This document shows, one piece after another, positions 21,764 through 31,392 of a stretch of 64,000 nt of DNA (its first letter is position 1; every line of letters begins with the position of its first letter). The stretch covers positions 1-64,000 of the forward strand of contig WHVD01000156.1 of NCBI GenBank assembly GCA_015178975.1. The letters run 5' to 3'. A model generated the notes under the pieces. It searched no databases, was not told where the DNA came from, and worked only from the letters and a program-made list of their open reading frames with translations. The position numbers and the translations under genes are program-made. The stretch comes from Hysterangium stoloniferum. Its lineage: Eukaryota > Basidiomycota > Agaricomycetes > Hysterangiales > Hysterangiaceae.

Positions 21764-21783
21764 GGTTATGGGCCCCGGCTCGC
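21764..21783 (+). other. Primer-binding site, half-tRNA type
   Basis: GGTTATGGGCCCCGG directly follows the LTR. It is complementary to the anticodon arm of an initiator tRNA-Met (GGGCCCATAACC, with anticodon CAT), as in copia and Ty5, which prime from a cut initiator tRNA. The same word follows the LTRs at 51220 (+) and 36001 (minus strand). Confidence 0.7.
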
Positions 21784-22539
21784 GCCGTATAACCAAGTCA
21801 CGAAACACTGTCCAATTGTGTTTTCAAGTCTCAAGACCCACCTTCCACTTTCTGCACAGGTTGCATATTCATCTTCGAAATGCTCTTTGGCCCACATTCC
21901 CTTTAGGGCTTATTATTCAGGACTAATCCCAACAATAACAATTCGAAAACCCATTTATCACATCTACCATAATTCTATTTCATCCACAAGACTTTACACC
22001 CTGTTCTACAATCGACAACTTATATAACGTAACTCGTCACCATTAATTCGACAGACAGCTAGGAGCTTTCCTTCACGACAAACCGATCATATCCTGTCTC
22101 GCGTCAACCAATTGATTCGGTTGTATTTTTTTTTAGGTCTCTGGTAGTAAACTACATGGCAGGAGGAGCAGAGCGGTGAGGAGGAGCGTCGAAGAAAACA
22201 CCGCACCATGGAAAGAAGCGGCGCCCCTGTGTTTAGTGAGGCTGAATCTGACACCACTTAAAACACCTTCCCTCTTGACTTCGCGCGATCGCAACGACTT
22301 TCCACACCTAATCACATCTCATCGTATCTGCCACATCCACTGCCCTTCGAGATCCCTTTCAACTTTTGACCCGCACGTAATTGGGTCCACTTCATCGTCT
22401 TGTCTGCGCTCGACATCCTCGGCGTTGTCGCCTTATCTGTCCTATCCAATCAGCGATACAACGTCACTGCTATTGAGTTCTGGTGGCGTCGATTTCAACA
22501 TTCTATTGCGACGCATAAACGTCATTTCATTATCACCTC

Positions 22540-23480
22540 TGAGCGAAATTTTCGTGTGCCAATCTGCACCCTCATCTATCGGCTCTGTGCGAATTTTTAG
22601 TTTGCCACTATGCACTGTCTTACTATCGCTCTTGAGCGAAATTTTTGTGCCATTAGGTACCATCATTTTACTATCGCCTCTGAGAGCAATTTTCGCCGTC
22701 ATTTTTCTGTCGGCTATATTTTCTTGGAACCGCCTGTTCCAAAGTCTACCACAACCACTCCTCAATAGGAACTAGGTAATTTCTGAGACAAAATTTATGG
22801 CAAGAATTTATAGAGCTTAAACTTGATTTTTTGGGAACCGCCTGTTCCAAGTTGACCGCAACCACTTCTGTCTGGCCGGTGACGAAACTTACGGCAATAT
22901 AGTTCAATTTTTATGGAACCACTTGTTCCAAGTCCACCGTACCCACCTTTGTGTGGCCATTTCGGCGACAAAATTTATGGCACAATTTATTGAGTATAAA
23001 ACTCATATTTCATTTCCTCGACATACGATCCTTCTATTGTAACAGGGTACAAAACAAACCCGAACTTTTTCCTGACATGCGACCATTTAGCTTTTGCAGG
23101 TGCATGCATAATCAAGAGGCAATACCACTGTGAGGAACAAGACCTTAACACCGAGACAGGAAGAAAACTTTGAATTCTTGCCTTACGGATTTTTGTTTGG
23201 GCTAAATCCAACTCTGGAACACCCTCAATAACCTATTACTTTTTTATTATTACTTGCCTAGCAGTGCGTCGGTCCTTATACAAGACTATGCAAATCAAGG
23301 AGGAGAATTTTACCCCTACCTTCTGTGACTCAGCAACCTTTTATGGTCGACGACTGCTATAAATCACAACAATCTACTGTATCTTACATTGTCTAACAGT
23401 CTGTCCATTTTTGTACAAGCCGATGCGAGTCGAGGAGGAGAATTTAGTCCTACCTTATGCGACTCAGCAAGCTTGTCTGG
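22540..23480 (+). repeat. Internal tandem repeats of the non-autonomous element
   Basis: Three kinds of short duplication are visible. GAGCGAAATTTT-containing units recur about three times in 22540-22700. Units of about 95-100 bp with GGAACCGCCTGTTCCAA...ACAAAATTTATGGCA recur three times in 22725-22990. An 80-bp unit with GAGGAGGAGAATTT...GACTCAGCAA occurs twice (about 23258-23340 and 23395-23478). Each GGAACCGCCTGTTCC word is itself close to a palindrome. Confidence 0.6.
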
Positions 23481-23787
23481 ATGACGATGACGACAGCGTT
23501 TCCTTGTTGGAGAGCAGCGTTTTCCGCATTCGAGCACAATATTTTCCTCATTCGACTATCACACCTTCCTTGTCTGAGTGCTACATCTTCCTCATTCGAA
23601 CGTTCTCAAACAAACACACTCTGCTAGAAGGACAGGAGGAGTAATGCGTCAAATACCTACTCTACCTTGCCGATTTCACCTTGTGCCTACTGACAATGTC
23701 CGACTTCATGGTTTCCTCGATCCCCAGTAGTGATGACTCCCACACATGAGGAGGAGCTCATTTACTGTTGTCCATGCTGAGGAGGAG

Positions 23788-23993
23788 TGTTGGAATGTGT
23801 ACATCATGAACAACAGATTCCGAAGATCACATCTATTTTAGGACAACAAAGGAGTTGTATCACTCACCATTTCTTTTATTCCACTGCTTATTGTTCTCAT
23901 TGTTTCATTGTTCTAGCAAAGATATATAAGCAGTAGATAGTATTTGACTGTACTTTAGTCCATTATACAATATTTAGGTCTTACTTTCTAACA
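23788..23993 (+). repeat. 3' LTR of the non-autonomous copia element
   Basis: This 206-bp copy of the 5' LTR is preceded by the polypurine tract GCTGAGGAGGAG and ends TTTCTAACA at the CACCT target duplication. One visible difference from the 5' copy is TTTTTAACA versus TTTCTAACA, which suggests a young insertion. Confidence 0.9.
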
Positions 23994-25691
23994 CACCTTT
24001 TGCAGGCTGTTCTGTTCCTCCAGAGCCTTGATAAACCACTCAATGAGAGTGTTGGTGACTCCATCAGACCCCAGCCAGTGACACACCAATTTGGAAGAAG
24101 CACACTCATAACAAGTATGCCCCCACCCCGTTTGTTTGTGGCATAGTTGCTTGCATGTGGTACACCAATTGTACTTGGGAACATTCTTGGAGCCCATTTC
24201 AAGTGTCTGCTTGGACTTCTGTCAAAATGTTAGTCACCGGCAAACCAACCAACTCCATATATGTTAAGGGAGAGGCAAGCTCATGGAGGGTTTCTGGAGA
24301 AACCCACAGATATGTTAAATTTGATGATGAAACACACCTTTTTATAGGGGGAGTCCACCAATTATTGCAACTTTTCATATGAAGATGCTAATTGTGGACC
24401 ATGCATTTGGAGGTTAATGTGTGTCAGAACCACTATACACCTCCCAGAGCATCCAACCTATATTGTCAGGAGGTGCTACACTAACTGACACAAGATATTG
24501 AGACACAAGTACTTTTATTACAAGCTTATTAAACCCTTGTATATTGTGTATTGCAATAGAGTCAACTCATACTATTTTTAATAAGATACTCCAGTAGGAC
24601 TTGGCTTCAGCTTATAGGCTGCACCCTTGTGAGATCATGGTGTCCAATTTCAAACAGGTGGATGGGAAACTTGGGGAGTCTGGGAGTAGTTGATAGGTTG
24701 AGAGGTCAAACAGTCAATAAGTTGGAAGGCCAGTTGGAAGGCCCATGGACTCCGATGAGTCGATAGCATTGTTTTTCAAAGATGAGAGATAGTAATTGTA
24801 CAGGGTATGTATATGCTAAGTTACTGGGGGAGAACTAAGTCAATTTTATGACCAGATTGTATGTAAAAACATTAGCTAGACTATATAGATTGTGGAATGT
24901 ATGCAATACCAAATCCAGTAATAATAAAGATCAAAACAAGTAATAATGAAATGAGACAAGTAATCATAAAATGAGATGAGCAAACACCAAACTAGGTGTT
25001 AGGGATGGAACAGAACAGAGGCAGGGCATGAAAAATGACAGGTCATTTGACCATAACAGGAATGGGGCTCAGTTAGAGAGCTGATGGGTTATGCGGGTAG
25101 AGTCCAGTGACTGGTGCATGAGATAGAGTCAGATATAGACAGGTTTGACATGCACAGGTCCTGGCAGGCACTCTGGTTGTGACTGTACTTTGGGTACCAT
25201 ATAGAGGGTCAGGTGCATATAAGGTGGGGTCCAGATGCTGGCAGGGTTTCTGGTTAACTATAACCTGGTGGGTATAGAGAGTCAGGTGCATGTAGGATGG
25301 GGTCCAGAGCCCAGCAGGTTTTCTGGTCCTAACAATATGCACCTTTGGGCTAGGAGATCCTGCCTCATCCTCCTCCTTGGAGTCCAAAGGACTCTTTGCC
25401 TTAGGCTGGTAGCTGTTAGAAGCTTTGGAAACCCGAGTTGAATGAATCACTCACCTTCCATCCTTCATTCTCTTTCCTCAACTTCTCAACTTCTACCACT
25501 GCCTCCCTCACTTTCCGCTCAGCCTCCTTGACCTCAGCAACCCTCAGTACCTCTGCCTCCTTCTGTCCCTCCTTCTCATGCAGCAACTGGTGTTGCTCCA
25601 TCCATTGCCCCATTTCCTCAAATCCCAGAATTCCACTGGAACCCACATCAGTTTTCTTCTGGAATGTAGGCATGGGTTCAGGAGCCATTGA
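23994..25691 (-). pseudogene. Third Zn-cluster/coiled-coil gene, split by a solo LTR and 3'-truncated
   Basis: The 5' exon reads from 25691 (MAPEPMPTFQKKTDVGSSG) into a Glu/Lys/Val coiled coil and ends with a GTGAGT donor near 25455. An acidic exon (SKEEDEAGSPSPKV) follows at about 25390-25335. It is then interrupted by the LTR at 24262-25334. The cysteine cluster exon (24200-23994) reads VPKYNWCTTC, CHKQ, CYEC, C with spacing CX2CX3CX9CX2CX6C, so one gap is shorter than in its relatives. The frame ends at the CACCT site of the copia insertion. Removing that insertion joins it in frame to the Tao3-like fragment (QKV-FTLVQDG). No Ty3 pol is next to this copy. A remnant of the Ty3 3' region is seen at about 25826-25855. 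Confidence 0.65.
24262..25334. repeat. Solo LTR inside the third Zn-cluster gene
   Basis: The repeat starts TGTTAAGGGAG and ends TGGTCCTAACA, with flanks ATATA and ATATG (an imperfect 5-bp duplication). Its body matches the LTRs at 37635-38452 and 53571-54624 (shared CCAGTAGGACTTGGCTTCAG and TATAGGCTGCACCCT). It carries an extra stretch of about 290 bp (24310-24590) absent from those copies. No internal element sequence accompanies it. Confidence 0.75.
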
Positions 25692-25825
25692 GGGTGGTGA
25701 TGGTAACAAAGAGAAAAGAAAAAACATCTTTTTCTCTTATGTGTGATTCTTGATTAAACTGCCAGGTCACCTCATGCTTTGACACATACTCAGGTTACTG
25801 ACTAGTTTTTATGTAAAAACATTTT

Positions 25826-25855
25826 TTCGGCCTCCTTGGGAACTTGGCCAAATAG
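25826..25855 (+). repeat. Remnant of Ty3 3' end (PPT-proximal)
   Basis: TTCGGCCTCCTTGGG followed by TTGGCCAAAT matches the region just before the 3' LTR of element 1 (4085-4115). The match breaks off at about 25855, where sequence shared with 40260-40380 and 47760-47870 begins. It shows that the orphan Zn-cluster gene once belonged to a Ty3 element. Confidence 0.6.
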
Positions 25856-25883
25856 CACGGTAGTGTATGGGAACCTCAGTATT

Positions 25884-27309
25884 CTAAGTGGGGGAGATCA
25901 CCCTATGTATTAGCGTTCTATGGAGATCAGTTCTATACCATATATCCGCACAATCATGAGTTCTTGCATCTGTCAATAAAGCTACCCAGCATGAGCCAGT
26001 TAGAAATGCCGTTTGATTTGGGAAGGGCCAGAGAAAACATATTCCGGACGGCTGAAATGCTCTCCCCATTTCATAGGACCAGTTAACAAATCCGTTTTTT
26101 GATAAATTTTCAAGTGGCATAACTGCCGCTGCTAGCTTCACCATTAACCGTGTGGGTTATAAATGTTAGAAGGAAGACATAAACAACCTCAGTCACGTAT
26201 AAGTATAACGGAGTATATATAATAAGTACCTAAACAATCTACAGCTTAAGTATATAAGTGAGTAATGCGCAGAAGCGTATTTATACTCACCTCAGCATGT
26301 ATGAGGTTAACTGTAAGTTTATCCACAATAAAAAAAATAACAAAAGGGATTTCCCATAGTCTGCTGTTGGTCGTGTTATTCCGGAGTGACTGGTTAAATC
26401 TGTAAATACACATACCTTCTAATCCCCTTGAAACTTCCCCCACACCAGAAAACTCCCTGCGTACAATGGACTGAAGGCGAGAAGGCAATGTATATTGATA
26501 GTTCTAAACACAGACATGTAAGTAACTGGAGGGAAGGGTAAACTTGAAAATGACCGCAATCCGACTGATAGCATCTCCGGACAGCTGAAGTTGTCGGGAC
26601 CGTTCAGCTTGGTCCTGAAGGTACTGTAACATATTATTCAATACCAGTTGATCATAGAGACGCTTCCTGGGAAGTGACAACCATAAATATTGACTCGAAA
26701 AGGCCGTTATAATGTGAGCCTACCTGGTCACTTCAAACTTGTCAAGTTTTTTTCGGAACTCGATATTCAAGGATGATATCTTCTGTTCTTCTTCTTGAAG
26801 ATTTATCACACCAACTTTCAACCGACGTTGCCCATTTACAGCTTTAGCCTTGACATCAGCAACAAAACTTTGAATATTGTCATATATCAGGAAATAACCC
26901 CATGCTCCACCAAGGAAACTACTCACGACATCAACTCATTGTACACATTTTTCAACTCTTGTGGAAGGGTCTTGCTGTCTAGAAGCTCTGCACCGCTGGC
27001 ACGGCTATCTAGTAAGGTCCAATTTTCTCTGGCTGCTTTGAGACGCTTCGTATGAATAGACGGTGAGTCGTTGCATATGATGGAGAATCATTGTTTTATT
27101 TGTTCACTCACCTCAAATGAGTCAAGGAAGAATACAAGGCCCCCAACGGCACTTTTGAGTGGCGGGAACGCATCAACAGACTCTTCAGTGCCGTCGAGGG
27201 CTAATCGTGCAACATTTCCTGTAGTTTCGAGGATGGCATTAGTAGGAGGTGGTTTCACACCACGTTTGAGCTTGCGAATCCACCTTGAAAGGGCTGCCCA
27301 GCCTGTCAT
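25884..27309 (-). CDS. Helical repeat-family protein resembling basidiomycete NLR N-terminal regions, copy A
   Basis: The start at 27309 (MTGWAALSRWIRKLKRG) is followed by ILETTGNVARLALDG and FPPLKSAVGGLVFFLDSFE, a motif string I associate with N-terminal helical regions of Agaricomycete NACHT/NLR-like proteins. Likely short introns follow. RLKAARENWTLLDSRASGAELLDSKTLPQEL ends at a GTGAGT donor (about 26926). AKAVNGQRRLKVGVINLQEEEQKISSL runs to a GTAGGC donor near 26722. KRLYDQLV...QDQAERSRQLQLSGDAISRIAVIFK follows, then NYQYTLPSRLQSIVRREFSGVGEVSRGLE. A further block (LAAAVMPLENLSKNGF...FQPSGICFLW) ends at 25884. No nucleotide-binding domain is seen, so this is either a stand-alone helical protein or a fragment. 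Gene structure is tentative. Four related copies lie at 28775, 39190, 45130 and 45765. Confidence 0.55.
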
Positions 27310-28774
27310 CTCAGGAGAGCATGATGTGAGAGAACCAAAGTTGTGCAATCTGAGAATAGCGCCAACGATTATCACGATTATATGGAAGATCTGAAAGGTT
27401 GTTCATGTATGCATATAGCGCATAGGACTCTAAAAAGAGTGCTTTACGGACAGGCCTGTGTCGTACTTCCTGTGCAAATGCCCTATGATTTGATTCAATA
27501 GCTTCCTCGGTGGAAGTTTACTGCTGTAGCTAATTGCGCCCCGTGTGCCAAAGTGACAGCGCAAGTCAAAGACAGACAGAAATCAAGAATGATGTATCCT
27601 CTTGAACATGCGAATTGTCTATAGATTGTGTATGACTACGACTTGGACCAGCGACGTGTCCACTAATGAACTGATTACCGCTTGACTGGGGTCGTAGGAA
27701 AACGGGTGGGCGCAGAAAGAAGGGGTGGATACGGTGCGGTGCATTATCTTAATGCTGTTCAGAGCTGGCACGGCTTCAGACTCCACGTATAAATTGTGAC
27801 AATGAGGCAGTATGCGTGCCAGGTGTGGTTCCAATACACTGCTCGTAATTATATTATTTATTTTCTCAACTTTCCCAATCCTCACATGCCCCCCGTCCAA
27901 ATTGGGCAACGACATTCCAATACTGCAGAATTATAGATGAGCCATTTAAACACTATCAAACTCGGCATAACTCTCAAGTCAGCACTGATGATCAGAAGGC
28001 CATTAGAGCAAGCTAGGGGCTTCAAAATCCTAAACCCTGGAAAAAGAAGACTTACAAAGCTACTCATAAATTCTAACACGTATTATGATTTTCAACGCCA
28101 ATTTCCGGTAGGCTTTAGTGTATCCCCGAGTATTTGATTCTCAGCTTTGTTCTCATGGACCTACAAGGATCTCTTTTTCAATTGGAGTCGGACGGCTTTA
28201 TTTTTACTAGCAGGGAAAATACTAAACCAACATTGATGCGAATCAGCTTCTCCGACCCCGAAAACCCACCCGGTACAGACCACACAAGGGGACTAGTAAT
28301 ACGACCCGAATTCAGATTCGGGGGGTACCGGACCTTTTGGACCGTTCGCTGGAATCCAAACTGCCGATTAACGAATTGTATGCCTCCTGGAGTACTAATA
28401 ACATAATTGGAGCATGCGGACATAGGCGTATTGCCTTAACATGTCCATATGAGTGGAAAATGGGATGTGGATTAGTTTCCCTGACTACAGACAAGTCGGC
28501 AAATCAGTATAGAATTAGAACGAAGTAGAAACACTAACTCGTGCCTCCTTCCCGCCACTCACTTGCATACAATTTTTCGTTAACCGCGTGGGTTATAAAA
28601 AAAATATTAAGAAAAAGGCATTTTTTATGGTTTGCTGTTAGTTGCATTCATTTGGATTGATCGGTCAAACCTGTAAATACACTTACCTTCTAATTGTCTT
28701 AATTCGATCTGCATATAATACAATTCTTTGTGCATACTAGATTGCAGGCTAAGAGTCATATCACTTAGTTGATT
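27310..28774. other. Upstream part of the helical-family repeat unit and spacer
   Basis: 27360-27900 is homologous (inverted) to 37400-37634 plus 38458-39190, that is, the 5' flank of copy C, so the repeat unit includes about 1.3 kb of upstream sequence. Several short open frames overlap on both strands (for example 28134-28406 and its antisense 28178-28423), but I cannot support any of them as a gene. Confidence 0.4.
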
Positions 28775-29564
28775 CTAAACAAAAACCCGTAAATGGTTGC
28801 AGGGAAGGATGAACTTGAGAATAACCTCAATCCGATTGATGGCGTTTCCAGAAAGCTGAAGTTGTCGGGACTGTTCTGCCTGGTCATGAAGTTGCTGTAA
28901 CTGATTCTTCAGTTGATCGTGTAGATGTTTCCTGGGAAGATACATCATCGAAATTGGTTGAAAACGTTGCAATGTGAACCTACCTAGTCGCTTCAAACTT
29001 GTGAAGTCTATTTTGGAGCTCAGCTTTCAGAAACGATATCTTCTCTTCTTCTTTTCGAAGATTGATTACACCAAAGAGACCATGCAACTGACGCTGGCCA
29101 TCCACAGCTTTAAGATATCAACAAGGAAACTTAAAATTGACATATATATCCATCAGAAAATAACCCATGCACGGCTAAGGAAGCTACTCGCGACATCAAC
29201 TCGTCGTGCACGTTTTGCAGCTCCGGAGGAAGACTCTCGCTGTCTAAAGCCTCTAAATAGCTGGCACGAGTATCCAGTGAAGTCCAATCCTCCCTAGCAG
29301 CTTTGAGGCGCTTCGTATGAATAAATGATGAACGGTTGCATAGGATAAAGAATCGTCGCATTCGCTCACCTTACGTGATTCAAGTCCAAATATAATACCC
29401 CTAGCCGCGCCTTTGAGTGGTGGGAATGGATCAGCAGATTCTTTAATGTCGTCGGGAGCCAGTCGTGCAACATTGCCAGTAGTTTCCAGGATAGTAGCGG
29501 GAGGTAGTCTCAAACGACCTTTAAGCTTGGGAATTCGCCCCGAGAGGGCTGCCCAACCCGCCAT
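28775..29564 (-). pseudogene. Helical NLR-N-like family, copy B
   Basis: The start at 29564 gives MAGWAALSGRIPKLKGR, then TILETTGNVARLAPDD and FPPLKGAARGIIFGLES. A GTGAGC donor follows. The next exons read KRLKAAREDWTSLDTRAS...LPPELQNVHDELMS, then a FGVINLRKEEEKISFLKAEL block, and KHLHDQLKNQLQQLHDQAEQSRQLQLSGNAINRIEVILKF down to about 28800. Exon order and borders match copy A, but conserved residues are changed (FPPLKGAARG instead of FPPLKSAVGG). It may still be expressed; I see no certain stop inside the exons. The C-terminal block of copy A (LAAAVMPLE) is not found downstream of it. Confidence 0.5.
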
Positions 29565-31100
29565 TGTGGCTGTTGGCCAGAGAACACAAGGATCAGATCA
29601 AAGTTTTGAAATTTATATGGAAAATAACCCCAACAATTATCTGGAAGATGGATGAACCAGGTGCTTGCACAGCCCGTAAAAGCCAGAAGAAGTGCTGTGT
29701 GGACAAGTGCTGTGCTTCGCAGGGAAGAGCTATATTTTAATTTAGTAGCTTCTTTGGCAGAATTGCTAATGCTGTAGCCAATTGCGCCAAAGTGACAACA
29801 TGAATCAAATACAAAAGAAGAATCAACAGTCGAGATGTTCCATTTTGAGCATGTTACTATCTAATGGTCTATACTCGTCTAGAATCGCGCCACTTTCAAG
29901 GTGAATTGTAGCTCAAGAGAGAATTAAACGTCACCCAGCCTTGAGGCTAGGTTCTGTGTTTCGATCGTCTACTAATCATACAAGCGACGTCATCTTCCTC
30001 TTCAGGAGAAATTGTTCAACCCGAACCCAGAACATTTCGGGAACGAACGACAGTTGTAGCTTAAACTTCGAACTCGTTTAGGATGTTGAAGATAGAGTCA
30101 TGTGTAGCCTCGATAACAGTTGGGTTTGACTTAAACAGGCCATTTGATGGAATACGTTACAATACATTGCCTATATCTTAATTTTTTATCTGTTTTTAGT
30201 TGGGCTAGGTCCTTCAAAGACACACGAAGGTAAAGTATGCGGGTTACAAACCACCTCAACGTTCGTGGAGACTATTTGTCCAAGGAAAAATACAGCAGCC
30301 TTCTTTGGCGACCACTAGTTCACGCTGGCATGACGGGTGGATCTGGGAGATAATGTTTCGTCGACCGTATATGACTCTATTTGGCGAGCAAACCCGAGGC
30401 CATACACAAACTTGCCATATTCTAGATGGGTCCGTAGAACTCAGATACACAAGTTAACCTGTACACCCTGTCAGTGATACATTCAACACATCGGATATTA
30501 ATTATCTGGAATGACCTTTGGTCAGTTGTGTCCAAGGTCGAACGGACAGTGGGGTAATATTAGAACTGAAACTTTGAACATAAGGAACATCCCCCCCTCA
30601 TACCCCAAAAAGCAAAGCTGGCTCTTAGCGAAGAATCCCCCTCTACCTTCCACCCCCAGAACGCCATTATTGACGCAAAGTCCGGCATCGAAAGCTGTCC
30701 ACCCCTTAACTGAAACAATAGCCTTCCCTTCACTAATAACTAATAATCGCCGTAAACAACACGACATTCATCATTCCCGCTTGGCAATCTCATACCCCCC
30801 CCCCACTATATCCTCGTTTGAATATGACTGCTAACGTCCTGCATACTTGGATATGTCCCGATGGACCTAGTGCGTTCAATCTGAGACAGAGGTTCTTGGA
30901 GAAATTTTATTTATGATAATAATGTATCATCATCAAGGTACTTTTGTGGTGCTGATACAAAGTTTGGTGAATGATCACACGTGTTGGGGTAATGATAAGT
31001 TTTTTTTTGTTGGTGCGAACTTGAAGGGAAGATTAGGTGTTGGTTTGCTCATACATCGGGTGGGCAAAACTAAATGCGAGCCTGGCATCGACAGGCTGTC
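29565..31100. other. Intergenic, no gene supported
   Basis: The first 300 bases continue the upstream flank of the helical family. 29900-31100 contains only short frames on both strands without recognisable motifs. A poly-C run lies at about 30797. GGATA at 31101-31105 is the target-site copy of the next element. Confidence 0.4.
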
Positions 31101-31105
31101 GGATA

Positions 31106-31334
31106 TGTTAGAAAGTAAGACCTAAATATTATAGCTCAGTCTCGTATAACAGTAGCGTATAACGGACTGAGGTCTAGTGTAATAGAAAAGGTAGTTTATA
31201 TATGTGAAGGGAACAATGGGAATGGTACGAGACAATGCGAGTGGCACGGTCCCATTGTGTAGCCAAAAATAGCCGTGCTACTTGATCGCGTTGTCTCGGA
31301 ATTTAGTGTTGTCCACGATGCTCGAATTCTAACA
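31106..31334 (-). repeat. 3' LTR of the copia element (229 bp)
   Basis: The ends are TGTTAGAAAG and ATTCTAACA. It contains an inverted repeat, CTCAGTC...GACTGAG, at 31135-31171. It lacks the 111-bp internal insertion found in the 5' LTR. Confidence 0.9.
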
Positions 31335-31392
31335 CTCCTCCTCAGCATGGACAACATTTGCTCCTCCTCACGCGTGGGATTACTGGGCTAGG

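Larger units (their letters stand above)
21558..23993 (+). mobile_element. Non-autonomous copia-type LTR retrotransposon, complete with TSD
   Basis: Two 206-bp LTRs (21558-21763 and 23788-23993, TGTTGGAATG...TAACA) differ at very few positions. They are flanked by a perfect 5-bp target-site duplication, CACCT, at 21553-21557 and 23994-23998. The 2.0-kb interior has a primer-binding site just after the left LTR and a GCTGAGGAGGAG polypurine tract just before the right LTR. It has no reading frame resembling gag or pol, only short frames. Internal tandem repeats are present (see separate entry). Its PPT, PBS and LTR 3' end match the coding-capable copia element at 31106-36340, which makes that family the likely source of its proteins. 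Confidence 0.9.

Noticed and set aside
27619..27915. 98-codon minus-strand frame upstream of helical copy A
   Set aside because: The homologous region at 37400-37640 does not keep the frame, so it is probably upstream flank.
28134..28423. Overlapping sense and antisense frames of 80-90 codons
   Set aside because: Both strands are open and neither shows a family motif or splice context that would decide between them.
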